Positions 26,223 through 39,097 of a stretch of DNA of 64,000 nt are shown here, piece by piece. The stretch's first letter is position 1, and each line of letters starts with the position of its first letter. The notes under the pieces are model-generated. The model saw only the letters and a program-made list of their open reading frames with translations. It ran no database searches and was not told where the DNA came from. The stretch is taken from assembly GCA_047495785.1 (NCBI GenBank), contig JBLDXI010000045.1, positions 806,001 through 870,000 of the forward strand, given 5' to 3'. The translations under genes and the position numbers were made by a program. This DNA comes from Lepidodermella squamata. Taxonomy: Eukaryota; Gastrotricha.

Positions 26223-28047
26223 ATTTTGAATTTATATTCATCAGCATGCAACAAAGCTACACTATATGAATAAATATGTCGGCGCTGTGCGTCTTTTCAC
26301 GAACAACTTGCTATTTTGTACCTTTCCAAGGTTCTTTGAAACGTTGGCGCTTTCATTTTTAAACTCATAGCTGCTTCAAACTAACGAGTATCACAGCGAA
26401 ATTGCAGAAAGGAGTGGCAAAAATAATGAACAAAGACCAAAACTATACGCTCTAAGACACTGCAGGAATGGACCACTATCTTTCACTGGAGATAATTTTC
26501 CAGGTCGTAGTTTGTGAAACTTCAAATAGAAAAAATTGTTGACAGTATAATATTAAACATTACGCCGTCACATAGTTGATCATAATGACGTAGCCTGCCC
26601 ACTTTTGTTCAGCTATAAGGTATTACTCTTGTTCGTGCGCACCACTATATCAGCTTATATTTGTGATGCTGAAAAATTTAGGTGAGCAGGGAAGCAAAAC
26701 TTCGCAAACAAACGTTCTTTTACTCGTCTGGTTTTGAGAAAAAATCTCGTATTACTGGGCATGAAGTGTTTGGCTCGCCCTTTTCACTCATATAGATACT
26801 TGATTGTTATTATATCTTGTTCGCCAAAAATTGCCAATAAAACTCAATCCATTGCGAAAACAAAAGAACACCGGCTGCGTCGATGGATTTTGGCGCAAAA
26901 ATATCACAAAAGAACGATCGCCAAGATTCAAGCGGCAAGTAATAACTAGAGCAGATAGGAAACGCAATAATCACGCCTGCCCCATCCTTATTACAAATCC
27001 AGAATAACGTATCCTTTATATTCGGCTTCTATTGCTAAATCTGTTCATTAATTACACTCCTTGATTGTTGAATTTCGCATACATTACTATGCTTTTTCGC
27101 GCAATTGCGCTCCACCTGTCCGACGCATAAAACTTGATGCGAAATGATGATGTACCTAGAGGCGACCAGCCGGGTCATATTAATTTGCTTTCAAGGTTGA
27201 AGCTACCCTTAACTTTGTAGTTATTTTAAGGTTTAAGGTACACTTGGCTTTGTATCTATGACCCAAGAACGATGTTATCTATATTGTTGACCTTCAATAA
27301 TGCTTTGACACGTTTTATTAGCCGCTTTTTTGCGCGCGCGCGCTTCTGTCGGTGCAATAATCGCTAAAAAAGGCACGCGGTGGGCCCGAAAATATCTACA
27401 AAGCAAAAATGTTTTCGGCTATAAGAGTAACCAAATGCTAGGGTTCTCGGCTAGTATTTAAAAAATGTGGTTTGGTTAGCTAGTTTGAAAATTTTATTAT
27501 CATTTCCCTTGGCGGTGTAGAAACTTGGATTTGACTGTGTCGACGTCCGTGTAGATGGCAGCTAGTAAGAGCGAGGAATTTGCGTTTTTTTAACGTGAAT
27601 TAATAACCAAAAGGTACAATAACTTTTTCACTTGTCACCCGTACCTTAAAACCAACGTATAAACAAGCTTTAATCCGAGCTTTTCAACAACGCCATGGAC
27701 GTTTTGCACATATGGGCAGAATTCTCACATTTTTTAGTTATAAAAGCGCATGAATGACCGGTGTAATAATAGCATTTTATAGCGACACGCTGCACTATAA
27801 CACGAAGAAAAAGTATAGCCAGAGGACAGACAGTCTGCACAGCATCGCGCGATCATCAACATAAACATCATTAATATACAGTCATGTAGTGACGCGCTCA
27901 GCGGGCACAGGTGTCTGCTATTTGCTTCCAATTCGCGCTTCCTCGCTGCACAGTCGATAGGTACCTATACTAGAGTCAACATGAAAAAATGCATTGTTAA
28001 TTTTAGAAAATTAAACTTGATCAAATGAGACCGAATATCGTTCCTTA
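26223..28047. other. Intergenic stretch upstream of GT10 copy 3
   Basis: No gene supported. Contains a short GC dinucleotide run (about 27335-27348). The last few hundred bases should carry the promoter of the copy-3 fucosyltransferase. Confidence 0.4.
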
Positions 28048-29690
28048 ATGGATCGCAAATGGGGTATATTTCTTCTCATTTCAACGTTCGGCATTATGCT
28101 TATGCTGTTACAATCAACACTGATGGGGACTAAGAGCGTCATTGATATCGTACGATCCGCGGCCTATGACGACAATGCCGATCCAGTGCAACAGCAAGCG
28201 ACTTATGCCGATGAAATTCATGAAAACAGCATTATTAAATCGTAAGCTAATTCGCGTCTCTTGTTGATCTTTCTCAAATTTTCCTGTTCTCCCATATAGG
28301 AATCTTGCGCTTCAATATCCGCAAACTGAATTTATGAATTCCAGTTCCTTATCTAAATTGAGCGATTCATTCGGAGCAAAATCAAACGCGAGTGATTTAC
28401 TGGTCATATTGCTGTGGACAAATTTATTCCACCGAACTGATTGGGCTCTTGGCGAACAGTTGGGGCAAGAGCCGTTCAAAAAGCTCAAATGTCCCGTGTC
28501 AAACTGCTACGTTACAAGTGATCGAGCTTATCTCAACAACGCCTCAGCTGTCTTAGTAAATTTCAGAGATGACTTCAATATGAAGTAAAATTATCTAAAT
28601 TTTGCCTTGTCGGATATTGTTGATTCCGTTTTTGTTTTAGTGATAGACCCAAGCTCAGACCGCCCAATCAACATTGGATCTTTTTCCTATGGGAGTCGCC
28701 GGAGCATACCTATCATTGGGTTTGGCAGGATAGTATGAAAGCCTATCCGCATCTCAAAGACTTCGGAGGTTTCTTCAACTGGACTATGACTTATCGGTAG
28801 GCTATATTTTCGACGATATCGCTTGAAATTCCTCATTGTTTATTGTAATATAGGATAGATTCAGATATTCCTTTCCTTTACGGAAGATTTTTGCTCAAAC
28901 CTCAACCTGACCCGAGCCAAAGAAGTATCGATCGATTAGGATCGAGGAAACGAAATGTTATATGGATTCAAAGTAACTGTAATACCCGTTCGCATCGAAA
29001 CGAATTTGTACAAGAACTTCAGCGATACATCGACGTCGATGTGATTGGAGGATGTGCCCCCAGCTCTAATAAACAACTAACCGAAGGCATCTGTAAACGG
29101 CCGGATGTATTCAAGCCGATGACAGAGGAATGCTTCAATTACATAAAATCAACTTATCGCTACTATCTAGCGACTGAAAACTCGCTTTGCCGAGATTATG
29201 TGACGGAAAAGTTTTTCAGAGGCGCTACCCTTGATCTCATCCCTGTGGTTTACAACGCGGTCAACATGTCACTTTTCGGGCCTCCAATGTCTTACATCGA
29301 CTCGAAAAATTACGCCTCGCCGAAATTATTAGCTGAGGATTTGATAGCGGTGAGAAAATGTCTCTTGTCCCAAATCAATTTTTTTATATAATTTATGTTT
29401 AGATTTCCGAAGACCCTAGTAGATACAACTCGTATTTTCAATGGCGGGAGCATTACACAGTGGAAAATCTGTGGGATAAAGACGCTTTCGCTCGAACTTT
29501 CTGTGATCTATGCGCCAAGGTGACTATGGCAAATTTAGAACCTGAGCGGCATCAAAAAGTTTACTCGGACATTGACGACTGGTGGATGACGAAAGGATCG
29601 TGCATCGAAGGGAAAAAGCAATACAAATCTCGTTACCTCACGCGGAATTTGCTCTCCTTATTCGCGTCTTCAACTACCAAACAAAAATGA
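28048..29690 (+). CDS. Alpha-1,3-fucosyltransferase (GT10), copy 3
   Basis: 472 residues, five exons: 28048-28241, 28300-28584, 28641-28796, 28854-29349 and 29403-29690. The intron positions and phases are the same as in copy 2, so the two share a recent ancestor. N-terminal signal anchor (IFLLISTFGIMLMLLQ), then stem, then catalytic domain with ILLWTNLFHRTDWALG, KCPVSNCYVTSDRAY, ESPEHTYHWVWQ, FFNWTMTYR, DSDIPFLYGRF and YYLATENSLCRDYVTEKFF. NMS and other sequons suggest it is itself N-glycosylated. The C-terminus has the Cys/Trp block FCDLCAKV...DDWWMTKGSC found in all copies, then a short basic tail. Confidence 0.92.
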
Positions 29691-29886
29691 GTAGCAGCAG
29701 CTAAATAATCTCGATATAAATTATTCAGAATATACGGCTCTCTTTTGTTTCAACACCTTATTCGATATTCGGCCCGTTTTGGCCGCGCTTACAAGATCAT
29801 AAATAGTGAATGAAACCCGGTAGAGTGGGCCAGAGACACGCGTATATTTATGTATTCGAAGGAAACTCGATTCTTACAATAAAACC

Positions 29887-31344
29887 ATGTTTCGTATGAA
29901 AATTATATTGAATAAATTCGTCGTTATTTTTCCATTTTTCGCGCTATTTTTCATCGCAATCTTTTTTATACCCGAAAATTACGTTCAAACCCGAATTCCT
30001 CATCGATCGTCGAAACGAAGTATTGTTAACTCGTCAATAACTCTCCGAAATAATGTTACTTGGAATGCAACTATCATCTCTAATCCTGTCCATCAAAAAC
30101 TTCCATTTCAATTTCCGTACAGCGAATTCGGAAATGTGACCCATCTGAAGCTAATCGAACAGAAGTTTTTGAACAAATCGGACGATTTACTCATCATCCT
30201 ACTTTGGACCAGTTTATTCGGCAGGAAAGACTGGGGTCTCGGTAGCGACCTTGGACAGGCCCCGTTTTTACGCATGAAATGTCCTATCTCAAATTGTTTT
30301 GTTACAACCGATCGATTTTACCTTCCAACTGCATCAACCGTTGTTGTAAATTTTCGGGATGATTTGAGCAGCACGTAAGCTATGAAATAATCGTTTTCCG
30401 ATTTTACCAATATTTTATAGAGATAAGCCAAAAATTCGACCGCCTAGCCAACATTGGGTTTTCTTTCTATGGGAAAGTCCTTACTATACCTACGACTATA
30501 CCTGGGACAAAGGCCTAGAAAGCCATCCTTTTCTGCGGAATTTTTTCAATTGGACAATGACCTACCGTCTCGATTCAGATATTCCATTCCTTTTTGGGCG
30601 GTTTGAACGAAAGAAAACTAGCAAAACGCCACCGTCAAGATTCAAAGTCGACCGTCTTACTGGTAAGACGAAAAGTGCTGTTTGGCTGGAATCATTCTGC
30701 GGAGCTGTTTCGAAACGCGAGGCGTTTGTTCATGATTTGAGGAAATACATCGATGTCGACATGATCGGGCAATGCGGGTCGAACCCTGATGCGAATCTAA
30801 CAGAGGGTGTCTGCAAACGAAACAGCGTCTTCGATCCGATGAGTAAGGAATGCCTCGATTACATCAATTCGACGTATCGCTACTATTTGGCGACAGAAAA
30901 TTCACTTTGTCGCGATTATGTGACGGAGAAATTTTTTCGTGGTGCTTCGTTGAACTTGATCCCTATTGTTTATAACGGAGCGGACATGTCTCAATTCGGC
31001 CCGCCCCATTCCTATATCGATGCCAAGGATTATTCTTCCGCTAAGGAACTAGCCGCAGCAATGCACGAGGTATAGGATACTCAACATTTAATTTCATATT
31101 TTAACGATTTTTTAATTAGATTGCTAACGATACTGCCAGGTATAATTCTTATTTTCGTTGGAAAAATCATTATTCGGTGGAAAATTTCTGGGATCGAGAC
31201 GGCTTCACGCGGAACTTCTGCGATTTATGCGCAAAAACAGTAATGGCTAGAATGGAACCTGAGAAGCATCGGAAAACCTATGATGACCTATACGATTGGT
31301 GGGTAACTAAAGGGTCTTGCTATCCAGGCAAAACAGAAATTTAA
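29887..31344 (+). CDS. Alpha-1,3-fucosyltransferase (GT10), copy 4
   Basis: 453 residues in three exons: 29887-30374, 30421-31069 and 31120-31344. It starts only about 200 bp after copy 3 ends. Anchor: VVIFPFFALFFIAIFFI. Two introns present in copies 2 and 3 are absent (after the stem, and at TYR|LDSD). Landmarks: ILLWTSLFGRKDWGLG, KCPISNCFVTTDRFY, WESPYYTYDYTW (His of the usual PEHTY is replaced by Tyr), FFNWTMTYRLDSDIPF, YYLATENSLCRDYVTEKFF, and the C-terminal FCDLCAKT...YDWWVTKGSC. Otherwise complete and probably active. Confidence 0.92.
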
Positions 31345-31525
31345 CCTGAGTCTCTCTCACGTATGAGCGGTCATTTTTCGCCGCCATCTGCTTTGTGTCT
31401 TAAGCCGGGCCACGCGATGCTGGAAACAAAGAAAAGCGTGCCGCGTTTAAAAGAATATTTCAGCTGAAATAAAATAAACACTACGCTCCGTTTCATTCAC
31501 ACATGCGTTATTTTTGTCGACTATC

Positions 31526-33375
31526 ATGAATAGCATTATTTCGCATTGCCTCATTGCAGGCATCTCAATTTGGGTCATGTTTATTCTTCAGGGTCATCTC
31601 GATTTCGAAGATGGTACTCGTAAGTCATCGATGATCAGTTTTCGTATTTTCTGTGCCCCGGGATCGAATTTTTTCACCTTTAGCGGTTCATTTTTTATCA
31701 TAGGTTCCGAAACTTGAAATTTGATGTTTCAGAAATATTACTGCCACTATTGTTTAGTGATTCATGAACTCAATTTATAGATTATGAGCAGACCTCGAGC
31801 AATCAAAAAGTTGAACCTAAATCTGCCCGAGAAGGCCCATCCTGGCTGGTGCTTTTGGAAATTCACCGAAGCACAACTTTGAACTACGATGTTTGCAGTG
31901 CTGCGGTTATTTCTCGCGATCTGCTGCTAGCGTCAGCTCATTGTTTTTCCAACAAGTTTGAGATAACAGGGTAATTTCCAATGAATTTCAGAGAATTATT
32001 ATGTTATTATCATTTAACGCAGACTTTTAGCCTTTTTTGGCCCGTCCGAATCTCGCGGCTTCTACAAGTACCGGCGATTGATAAATACAGCAAATATCTA
32101 CGTAGAAAATGATTTCGCTTTCATTCACATGGAACCAGCAATTATTTTCGACGACCAAATTCAACCTATTGCTATTCCAATCGAGAATATCGCTGAAAAA
32201 TGTCGCGAAGGAGGCCCCGCTGCTGTCGATGGGTGCCGCAATTCAACAGTTACCGGCTACCACCTCAATAAAGGTAGTTAAATTCTATTTCGTTCCGCAA
32301 TTTTCCTAATTCTGCTATTATAGAACTGGATCGATATCAGGAATTTTCGATGAAAATTAATTTTGGATCCGATTGCACCTCATTTTACGGCTCATCGGAT
32401 TCTAATAATTCAGTGGGCGATTTGATCGTATGTAACTTCAACGGAACTGAAAAATTAGTTGGCATCGCTTGGTCCAGTTCCAACTTCACTCGAATTTCCA
32501 AGTCGGCCGAGTTGATCAACAGAACTCTGGAAAATGGGGTGATAACTGCTTCCCGGGATTACACACATTTGATGCGGGCAATTAAAGACTCGGCCGATGC
32601 TGACACCATTGCAATTTTGCTGCGATATGGCGCAGCCGATTCGATAAATGCGAAACTCGGCGATGGCTGGACGGCTTTGAGGTTCGCTATCGAAGCTCGA
32701 AATCCGCAGATAGTCGAATTGCTACTTCAAAACGGCGCTAAGAAAACAGTGAACGACAAATCCGTCGACGGCTATTCATGTCTTCGAGTTGCGGCTAATG
32801 ACGACGAAGTGGAAATTGTTCGAATTCTCGCGGAGAATGGCGCCGATGTTAATGAAGCTATCAACGACGATCGGACCCTCTTGATGACAACGATTTTGAA
32901 CAGCAATAACGCTGAGATAGTTCACACGCTGCTGATGAATGGCGCGAATGCTTCTGTCAACGCGAAGACGCTCGATAATGGAACAGCTTTAAGAATGGCG
33001 GTGGAGAAACAAAATTACGAAATTGCTCATCTTCTGCTCGAGTACGGCGCTACTGAATCTTTGAACGATACAGCAAGTGATGGCTTTTCAGTGTTGAGTT
33101 TGGCGGTTTCGCAAAATTCGAGCTCTGACATCATTCGCCTCCTGTTGGGCTACGGCGCCGATGCGAACGAGCGTTGGGATAATTCTGGCGCGACGGTGCT
33201 CATGAATGCGGTTCGCTCGACCAACAACACGGAGGTTGTTTCGGCTTTGCTAGACTACGGCGCCGAGATGTCGATCAATAGCCGCGATGACAGCGATCAC
33301 TCGGTGCTGATGTACGCCCTGGCGAATGGGAACTTAGAAATGGCCGATCTGCTCAAAAGTTACGGTGCTCAATGA
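31526..33375 (+). CDS. Secreted trypsin-like pseudoprotease fused to ankyrin repeats
   Basis: 528 residues, four exons: 31526-31619, 31781-31970, 32023-32273, 32324-33375; all phases agree. Residues 1-23 form a signal peptide (CLIAGISIWVMFILQG). Residues about 50-240 follow the chymotrypsin fold: CSAAVISRDLLLASAHC (catalytic-type His85), NDFAFIHME (Asp125), SDCTSFYG and LIVCNFNG..LVGIAW. The active-site GDSGGP is replaced by NNSVGD (around Ser208), so catalysis is doubtful. From about residue 250 to the end run about eight ankyrin repeats (DGWTALRFAIEARNPQIVEL, LLLQNGA, and so on). The last part of the protease domain and all ankyrins lie in one exon, so the fusion is not a gene-prediction join. 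Sequons inside the ankyrins (NAS, NGT, NDT, NSS, NNT) fit passage through the secretory path. AATAAA at about 33425. Role unknown. Confidence 0.85.
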
Positions 33376-34580
33376 TTATTATTTGTGCTAAATTTTGATG
33401 AGTCATAATGTGAACTTTGCAAAAATAAAAGTTGAATCTTAAAAATACGTTAAAAGACCCTTCGTTTTTGCCGGTGACTTGCTTTTTAATGCCGTACGAT
33501 AACAACACAGGGTTTATTGTCGTGTTAAATTCCCCGTCTCCTATGAGCTTTCGAATGGCGCAAGTCCAAAAATGATTCGAGTAATACGTCATTTTTAGGA
33601 AATTTTAAAAGCAAGGCAACTCAAATGTCGATTTCTGACCCCCTCTCCCAAAAATAACATTTTAGGGCGTTGCGCTCAGTTATCGAAACAAAATGAAGAT
33701 TTTGCAGGGAATTTACCTGAAGTTTACGTGATAATCGGGCAATTTTGGACTGCGCATCAATGCGGCTGCGCAAAAATATATTTTTCTCAATTTCTTCGGA
33801 ATTTTTTTTTCAAATTTGACCCAAAGCTCAGAACATTCACAATGCCATTCCATATGCAAAAGAGCGCGTCCAGAATTGCCCGCTAATTGTTCAATTTTAG
33901 ATATTATTAATGTTTTCGATCATTCGGGAAGAACTTTGTCACGTAGTTTCTAAAGGACAATTTAAAAAAGAAAGGGGCACTCTATTTGTCCCTTAGAAAC
34001 CACGTGAAAAAGTTCTTCCCGCGTCCCCATTCTTTTTAGGCCTATTACGGGACTTTTTTCAGAGTGATCCCCAAAAATCAGGTGAAAATCTTAAAATCTC
34101 CAAACTTTAACGATTAATCGGAATTCACTTTAACCTTCTTACAAAAAAGTCATCGATTTCTGAATCGGGGGACTGATTTTTAATTCTCGAAAAACATGGC
34201 ATTGTCCAAAATTACCCTCCCCTACTGCCCTCCAATTCCTTAAAAAAAGTACTCGACCAGTGATGTGGTATATTGGAGCTGAGTTCGCAGGGAAAAACAC
34301 TACCAAATGTTTAATCAAAAACAAAAGTGACATGTATTGGCGAGTAATTCCGACGCGGCAATCGATTTCACACACGTGTGATCACCACAGATTGAGTGAG
34401 ATAGCAGAGCATTTTGCCGATGTTGAATAATTGATGCTGAATAAAGGCTCTGGCGATAGATTATTTCCAGTCTGTGAGTAGCTGCATAATTTTTCACACC
34501 ACCGTTGTTATGCCGGAGTAAAAGCGATTATACGTAATTATTCAGGTTTCACCGCCTTTATTTTTTACAGCCACCAAGGA
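33376..34580. other. Intergenic stretch with a hairpin
   Basis: No gene supported. Holds the inverted repeat at 33926-34020 and, at its right end, the presumed promoter of GT10 copy 5. Confidence 0.45.
33926..34020. repeat. 95-bp inverted repeat
   Basis: The left arm GGGAAGAACTTTGTCACGTA is matched by the right arm ending CACGTGAAAAAGTTCTTCCC; including TTTCTAAAGGACAA / TTGTCCCTTAGAAA the arms are about 35 bp with a 25-nt loop. Probably a small MITE remnant; a structured RNA is the alternative. Confidence 0.65.
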
Positions 34581-36066
34581 ATGAGGCTGATACCCGCCCG
34601 CATCCCCAAGTCGTGCTTCATCGCCTTGCTGTTGCTAGCGCTAGTGATGCTGGTCATCCACGTCAACCGCCTGCCAATTAGCATCAATGAAATCAAACGT
34701 TTTTATCAAATAAATGCCGATGTGCACATTGGAGATGTCGCAAGCACCTTGGTCGTTTCCCCGTCAAATGGCAGTGAAATCGACGGACTGGTACTCGAAG
34801 AATTCACGATATCTATCGACGATCTACCGAAAGCTTATCCAGCAGTGGGCGAGGACGATGTTGGAAAACAAACGAAATTAGCCGCTGTTACCAAAAATAA
34901 AGCCCCAGTGATCATTTTACTCTGGACAGCTCTATTCCACCGCGAGGATTGGGCGCACGGCGAGTTGGGTTCAAAGCCTTTCAAAAAGCTGAATTGTCCT
35001 GTTTCAAACTGTTTCGTGACTCGGGATCGAGCTTATCAGAAAAATGCTTCCGCAGTTGTAGTTCATTTTCGGGATGATTTTAAATACGAGTGAGATTTTA
35101 GTTTCCTTGAATTTTCATATTTTAATTTTGTAATTCAGCGACCGACCTGCCTTCAGACCTTTGGATCAGCTCTGGATTTTCTTCATGTGGGAATCGCCTG
35201 AGCACACGTATGACTGGACGTGGCAGGGCAGCCGCGCATCACCTCCAATTTTGAAGCATTTCGCTGGCTTTTTCAATTGGACAATGACGTATCGAGTTGA
35301 CTCTGACGTGCCAGCTATCTATGGCAGATTCCTGCTCAAGAAACACCCCAGCGATGACATCAACATCGATCGGTTGAAAGGCAAGAAAAAAAGCGTTGTT
35401 TGGGTTCAAACCAACTGCGATACGCGATCTCATAGGTAACACATTTTGAAATCAATATCTAGCAATAATCCTAAATTTTTCAGACGGGACTATGCTCAAG
35501 AGCTTCAAAAGCACATCGATGTCGAGATTATCGGATATTGCGGGTGGCAAGCAACAACTCCAGTTACTACCGGAGTTTGCAAGCGAACAAACGTGTTCTG
35601 GTCGACAACACCGCAATGCCGTAGCTACCTCAATTCTACCTTCAAATTCTTTCTAGCTGCCGAGAACTCACTCTGCGAAGATTATGTTACAGAAAAGTTC
35701 TACCGAGGCGCTCTTCTAGATGCGATTCCGATTGTTTACAACGGCGCTAATATGACTCGTTTTGCCCCTCCGCATTCTTATATTGACGCAAACGACTTCA
35801 AAAGCCCGAAAGAGCTAGCAGCCCATTTGAAGAAGCTAATGAACGACCCGGTGGCTTACAATTCCTATTTCTGGTGGAAGCGTTTTTACGATGTCGAACA
35901 CATGTGGGACGACGATACCTTTACGAAACATTTTTGCAAGCTATGCGAAAAAGTGACTGAGGCTCAAATCGATGCGAGCAAACACGCGCAGGTTTATTCA
36001 GATATCGAAAATTGGTGGATGACCCTGGGAAAATGTTACGAGGGAAAAACTAAATTCAACAGATAA
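34581..36066 (+). CDS. Alpha-1,3-fucosyltransferase (GT10), copy 5
   Basis: 462 residues in three exons: 34581-35089, 35139-35435 and 35484-36066. Signal anchor SCFIALLLLALVMLVIHV. The stem is the longest of the family (about 85 residues). The TYR|DSD intron and the 3'-most intron of copies 2 and 3 are absent, while a new intron splits the Arg codon in TRSH-R. Landmarks: ILLWTALFHREDWAHG, NCPVSNCFVTRDRAY, MWESPEHTYDWTWQ, FFNWTMTYRVDSDVP, FFLAAENSLCEDYVTEKFY, FCKLCEKV and ENWWMTLGKC. In AAENSLCEDY and the FAPPHSYID block it resembles copy 1 more than copies 2-4. Confidence 0.92.
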
Positions 36067-37379
36067 TAATTATCGATCGCGATACTGTAATAATAATAGT
36101 TTTTTAGCAATTGTAACTTTTTATGACTGCCTCCTGTTGGTTTTGCGCCGAGTAAATAATGAGCGAATGTACCTTTTGTTTTACCGTTGTCGTAAAAAAA
36201 AAACGGGTCGTTAATTTTTCTGGATGGTGTTCTGGTGCACCGTAATACGCGGGGTGTTGAAGCAGAACAAAGAAAACGCGCTATTCATATAGCGGGCGGA
36301 TAATGGCGGTGATGATCATATACCTGTGATGATTAATGTGCCGATGATATGGACCTTGTACAATTAATTATACGCCCTTGTAGGCAAATACACACACCAG
36401 CGAGTGGTTTCAACCATCCCTCTTCAGAGAGAGATCTGGTAGCATTATCTGACCAAACAGGTTAACATTCGAGGTCGTTTTTTCCTCAACCAGGTGAATA
36501 AGCTGAATCAATTAGCCTAATGCGATTCTCCACCTGTCACTCGTCAACGTGATGTTCAAAGGCTTTATTCATGTTCCTCAAAAAGAAGCAATTTTATTGC
36601 CCAAACATCAGGTCATCAATTACTCAGCAATTTGACATATTAGCGATCATGAAAGGCTGCTTGTCTGACAGCGTTTTATTATTGTAACGTGCTGAAAAAA
36701 TACCGCAAGAGATCGGGTTATTATATGCGAGCGCTGATTTTTCAAAAATCGACAATAACTAATTGTTATTATATTGTTTATTTTGCCTGCTCGTTTTTCC
36801 GCAGCTGCGCGTGGTTTTTCCCAGCATCCCGCGTTCGATGTATTATAGGCGAAATTCATGCTATATTACCAGCCACAAGTCTTTTTAGTAAAAAGAAATC
36901 TTAGCGCTTCCGTACGTGCCTTAGCTATAGGTTTCATACTGGCAAGACGTAAACAAACAAATAGAACGACGTGAGCTATAGCAAACACGCCTGTCGATTT
37001 TTTCCTATATTATATCGCCAATATATTTCCAATCACTACTACCCATTACAGTTTCGAATTTCATCGCAAGTCTACTATATTTTTTTATTGCCGCCCTATA
37101 CGATATGAATTAGCGCGAATGAAATATCCGGCTTGCCCCTAATTGATTAAACTAACCGATATAACTAGCCGATACTTTTTTATAGGAGTCAAATCCGTCG
37201 CCGCGAGCCTCCGATTCAAATTAAGTAGCGCGGCGTCAACCAGTGCAAACTTACACTTAAATTTTCTACGCGAAAAATAACTATCATAATTTAACGATTA
37301 TTGGCAGAACTATTCGTTTTTTACTATTTAGATTTTTATGTAGTAATTTATCGAGACGTTTTTTTACATACTCAAGTCG
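36067..37379. other. Intergenic stretch
   Basis: No gene supported; short open frames only, on both strands. The right end should hold the promoter of the plexin-domain gene. Confidence 0.4.
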
Positions 37380-38839
37380 ATGTTGTACTACTATCGACAT
37401 CGCAATTATTTTCTGACGTTTTTATGGTGGCTAATCCTGCTGATTCATGGCAATTGGGTACATGCTGGTAGAGCTCATCATCCTCGTACTTTTCACTACG
37501 ACCCGGAACATGAGCTTAGGATGAGACGGCGAGATTCGACTCCATCACCTTCAGACATTCCTTCTACGGCACAATTTTACTTTGTTGAGGTAATTTAACA
37601 AAATCCTCCTTAAAATTGTATTTTTTTTTTAATTTCAGCACTGTTCGTGGAACTGTGACAAATACTGGCTGAATTTGTGGTATCCCGGTGAAAAATCGAC
37701 CCCTCAAAATAAATCGAAACAGAGTAACAGGGTGAAAGCTTATGTAAATGAAAAGCTGTCAACTTCGTATCGAATGGCCGCGGTTCTTGATTTTGAGCCT
37801 TACAACTTCACCTTCAATTTCTACGGCCAGCAGATAAGTGATCGCGTTGTCATATCAACAGGCGGCTTTTTGCATGTTGGCGACGTTGTGAACCGGCATC
37901 ACATGACCCAGTCGCAATATATCGCACCTCTCATGGCGAACTTCGACTTTTCGGTGGAGGACTCGGATCCTAGCCGTCGATTGCTGTATTACATCAATGA
38001 CTCGATGTTGGTCGTGGAATGGCGAAATGTCTCACTTCAAGAGTATCCCGAGGAGCCTTTCATGTTTCAGGTCCAAGTCTACCGCAACGGCACTATTGTC
38101 TTGGCTTATTTCAATATTCCAGTATGATTTTTTAATTTAATATTCTAGTTTTTTAATTTCTGGCAATTTAATTTTTTTTAATCTTTAATTAATTAATTTA
38201 CTCCATTTTTTTAAGATTGAAGTGTACCGACTTCGGAAAACGAAGCACCCTGTCAAGGTCGGTATTTCAGATGGTTTTTTCAAGAACGAAGAATTCGCTA
38301 CCTCAAAGAAGAATCGAAGCGAAGTTGGCGTCAACTTTCAGGTCAAAATGATACCCTACTCAACCATTGAAGTCATGCCAAATAGCCGTCTTCGCTCGGC
38401 AACCGCCATAATCTTACGTCCGAACCTAGAGCTCGATTGTCTATCCCGTTCATCATGCGGAACTTGCTTACCCCTGGAAGAAGTTCTCTACAGCCCAGAC
38501 TTCGAGAGGACCCGAGTGAAATGTACGTGGTGCCCGAATCTCGGCCGGTGTTCCAGCGGTTACGACCGGCAACGGTCTGTTTGGTTGAAGGCAGAATGCA
38601 ACGTTCACAACGTTACGCAGATCCACAAATGCCCGTTCGACGTCGCGGATCCTGTGCAGCTTCAATACTTCGAACTGACCTCAGACATGCTTGTGCCTGT
38701 TGAGAGCTTAATGTTAGACAGCACCAACGCGACGGAGCACATCGTGACGCAGACATCCAGCGTCAACCTTCTGCCTTATTCAACAACTATTTTGATTCCG
38801 TTGGCTGCGTTGTTTCTATACTACTACTTTTACGACTGA
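37380..38839 (+). CDS. Plexin domain-containing (PLXDC/TEM7-like) type I membrane protein
   Basis: 438 residues in three exons: 37380-37589, 37639-38121 and 38216-38839 (all phase 0). N-terminal signal peptide (FLTFLWWLILLIHGNWVHAG). The nidogen-like block typical of PLXDC1/2 is clear: FEPYNFTFNFYGQQISDRVVISTGGFLHVGDV, TQSQYIAPLMANFD, VVEWRNVSLQEYP and FQVQVYRNGTIVLAY. A Cys-rich PSI-like domain follows (CLSRSSCGTCL...CTWCPNLGRC...C). A C-terminal hydrophobic segment (YSTTILIPLAALFLYYYFYD) ends the protein with almost no cytoplasmic tail, unlike vertebrate PLXDC; a GPI signal is an alternative. PLXDC proteins are cell-surface receptors; ligand here is unknown. AATAAA at about 38927. Confidence 0.88.
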
Positions 38840-39097
38840 TCGACATGCTGTGTTTCTTAGAGTTTCAAAGCTTGATTGTGTTATTTATCACAAAACTCTT
38901 AGACCACATTTTTGCCTCGTATTGCAATAAAAAAAGACAGATGAGTTAGTCTCAAATATTGTCGCTCACTATCAGGTATAATTAGTACTGGGACAAGGGA
39001 TCTGGAAAAAATTGGCTGGGTAAACAAGGGCAGTTTGGAACAATGGTCATTCATCAGGTATTTGGGATATAACCGGGCGTATCATCTCGACTCAAAA

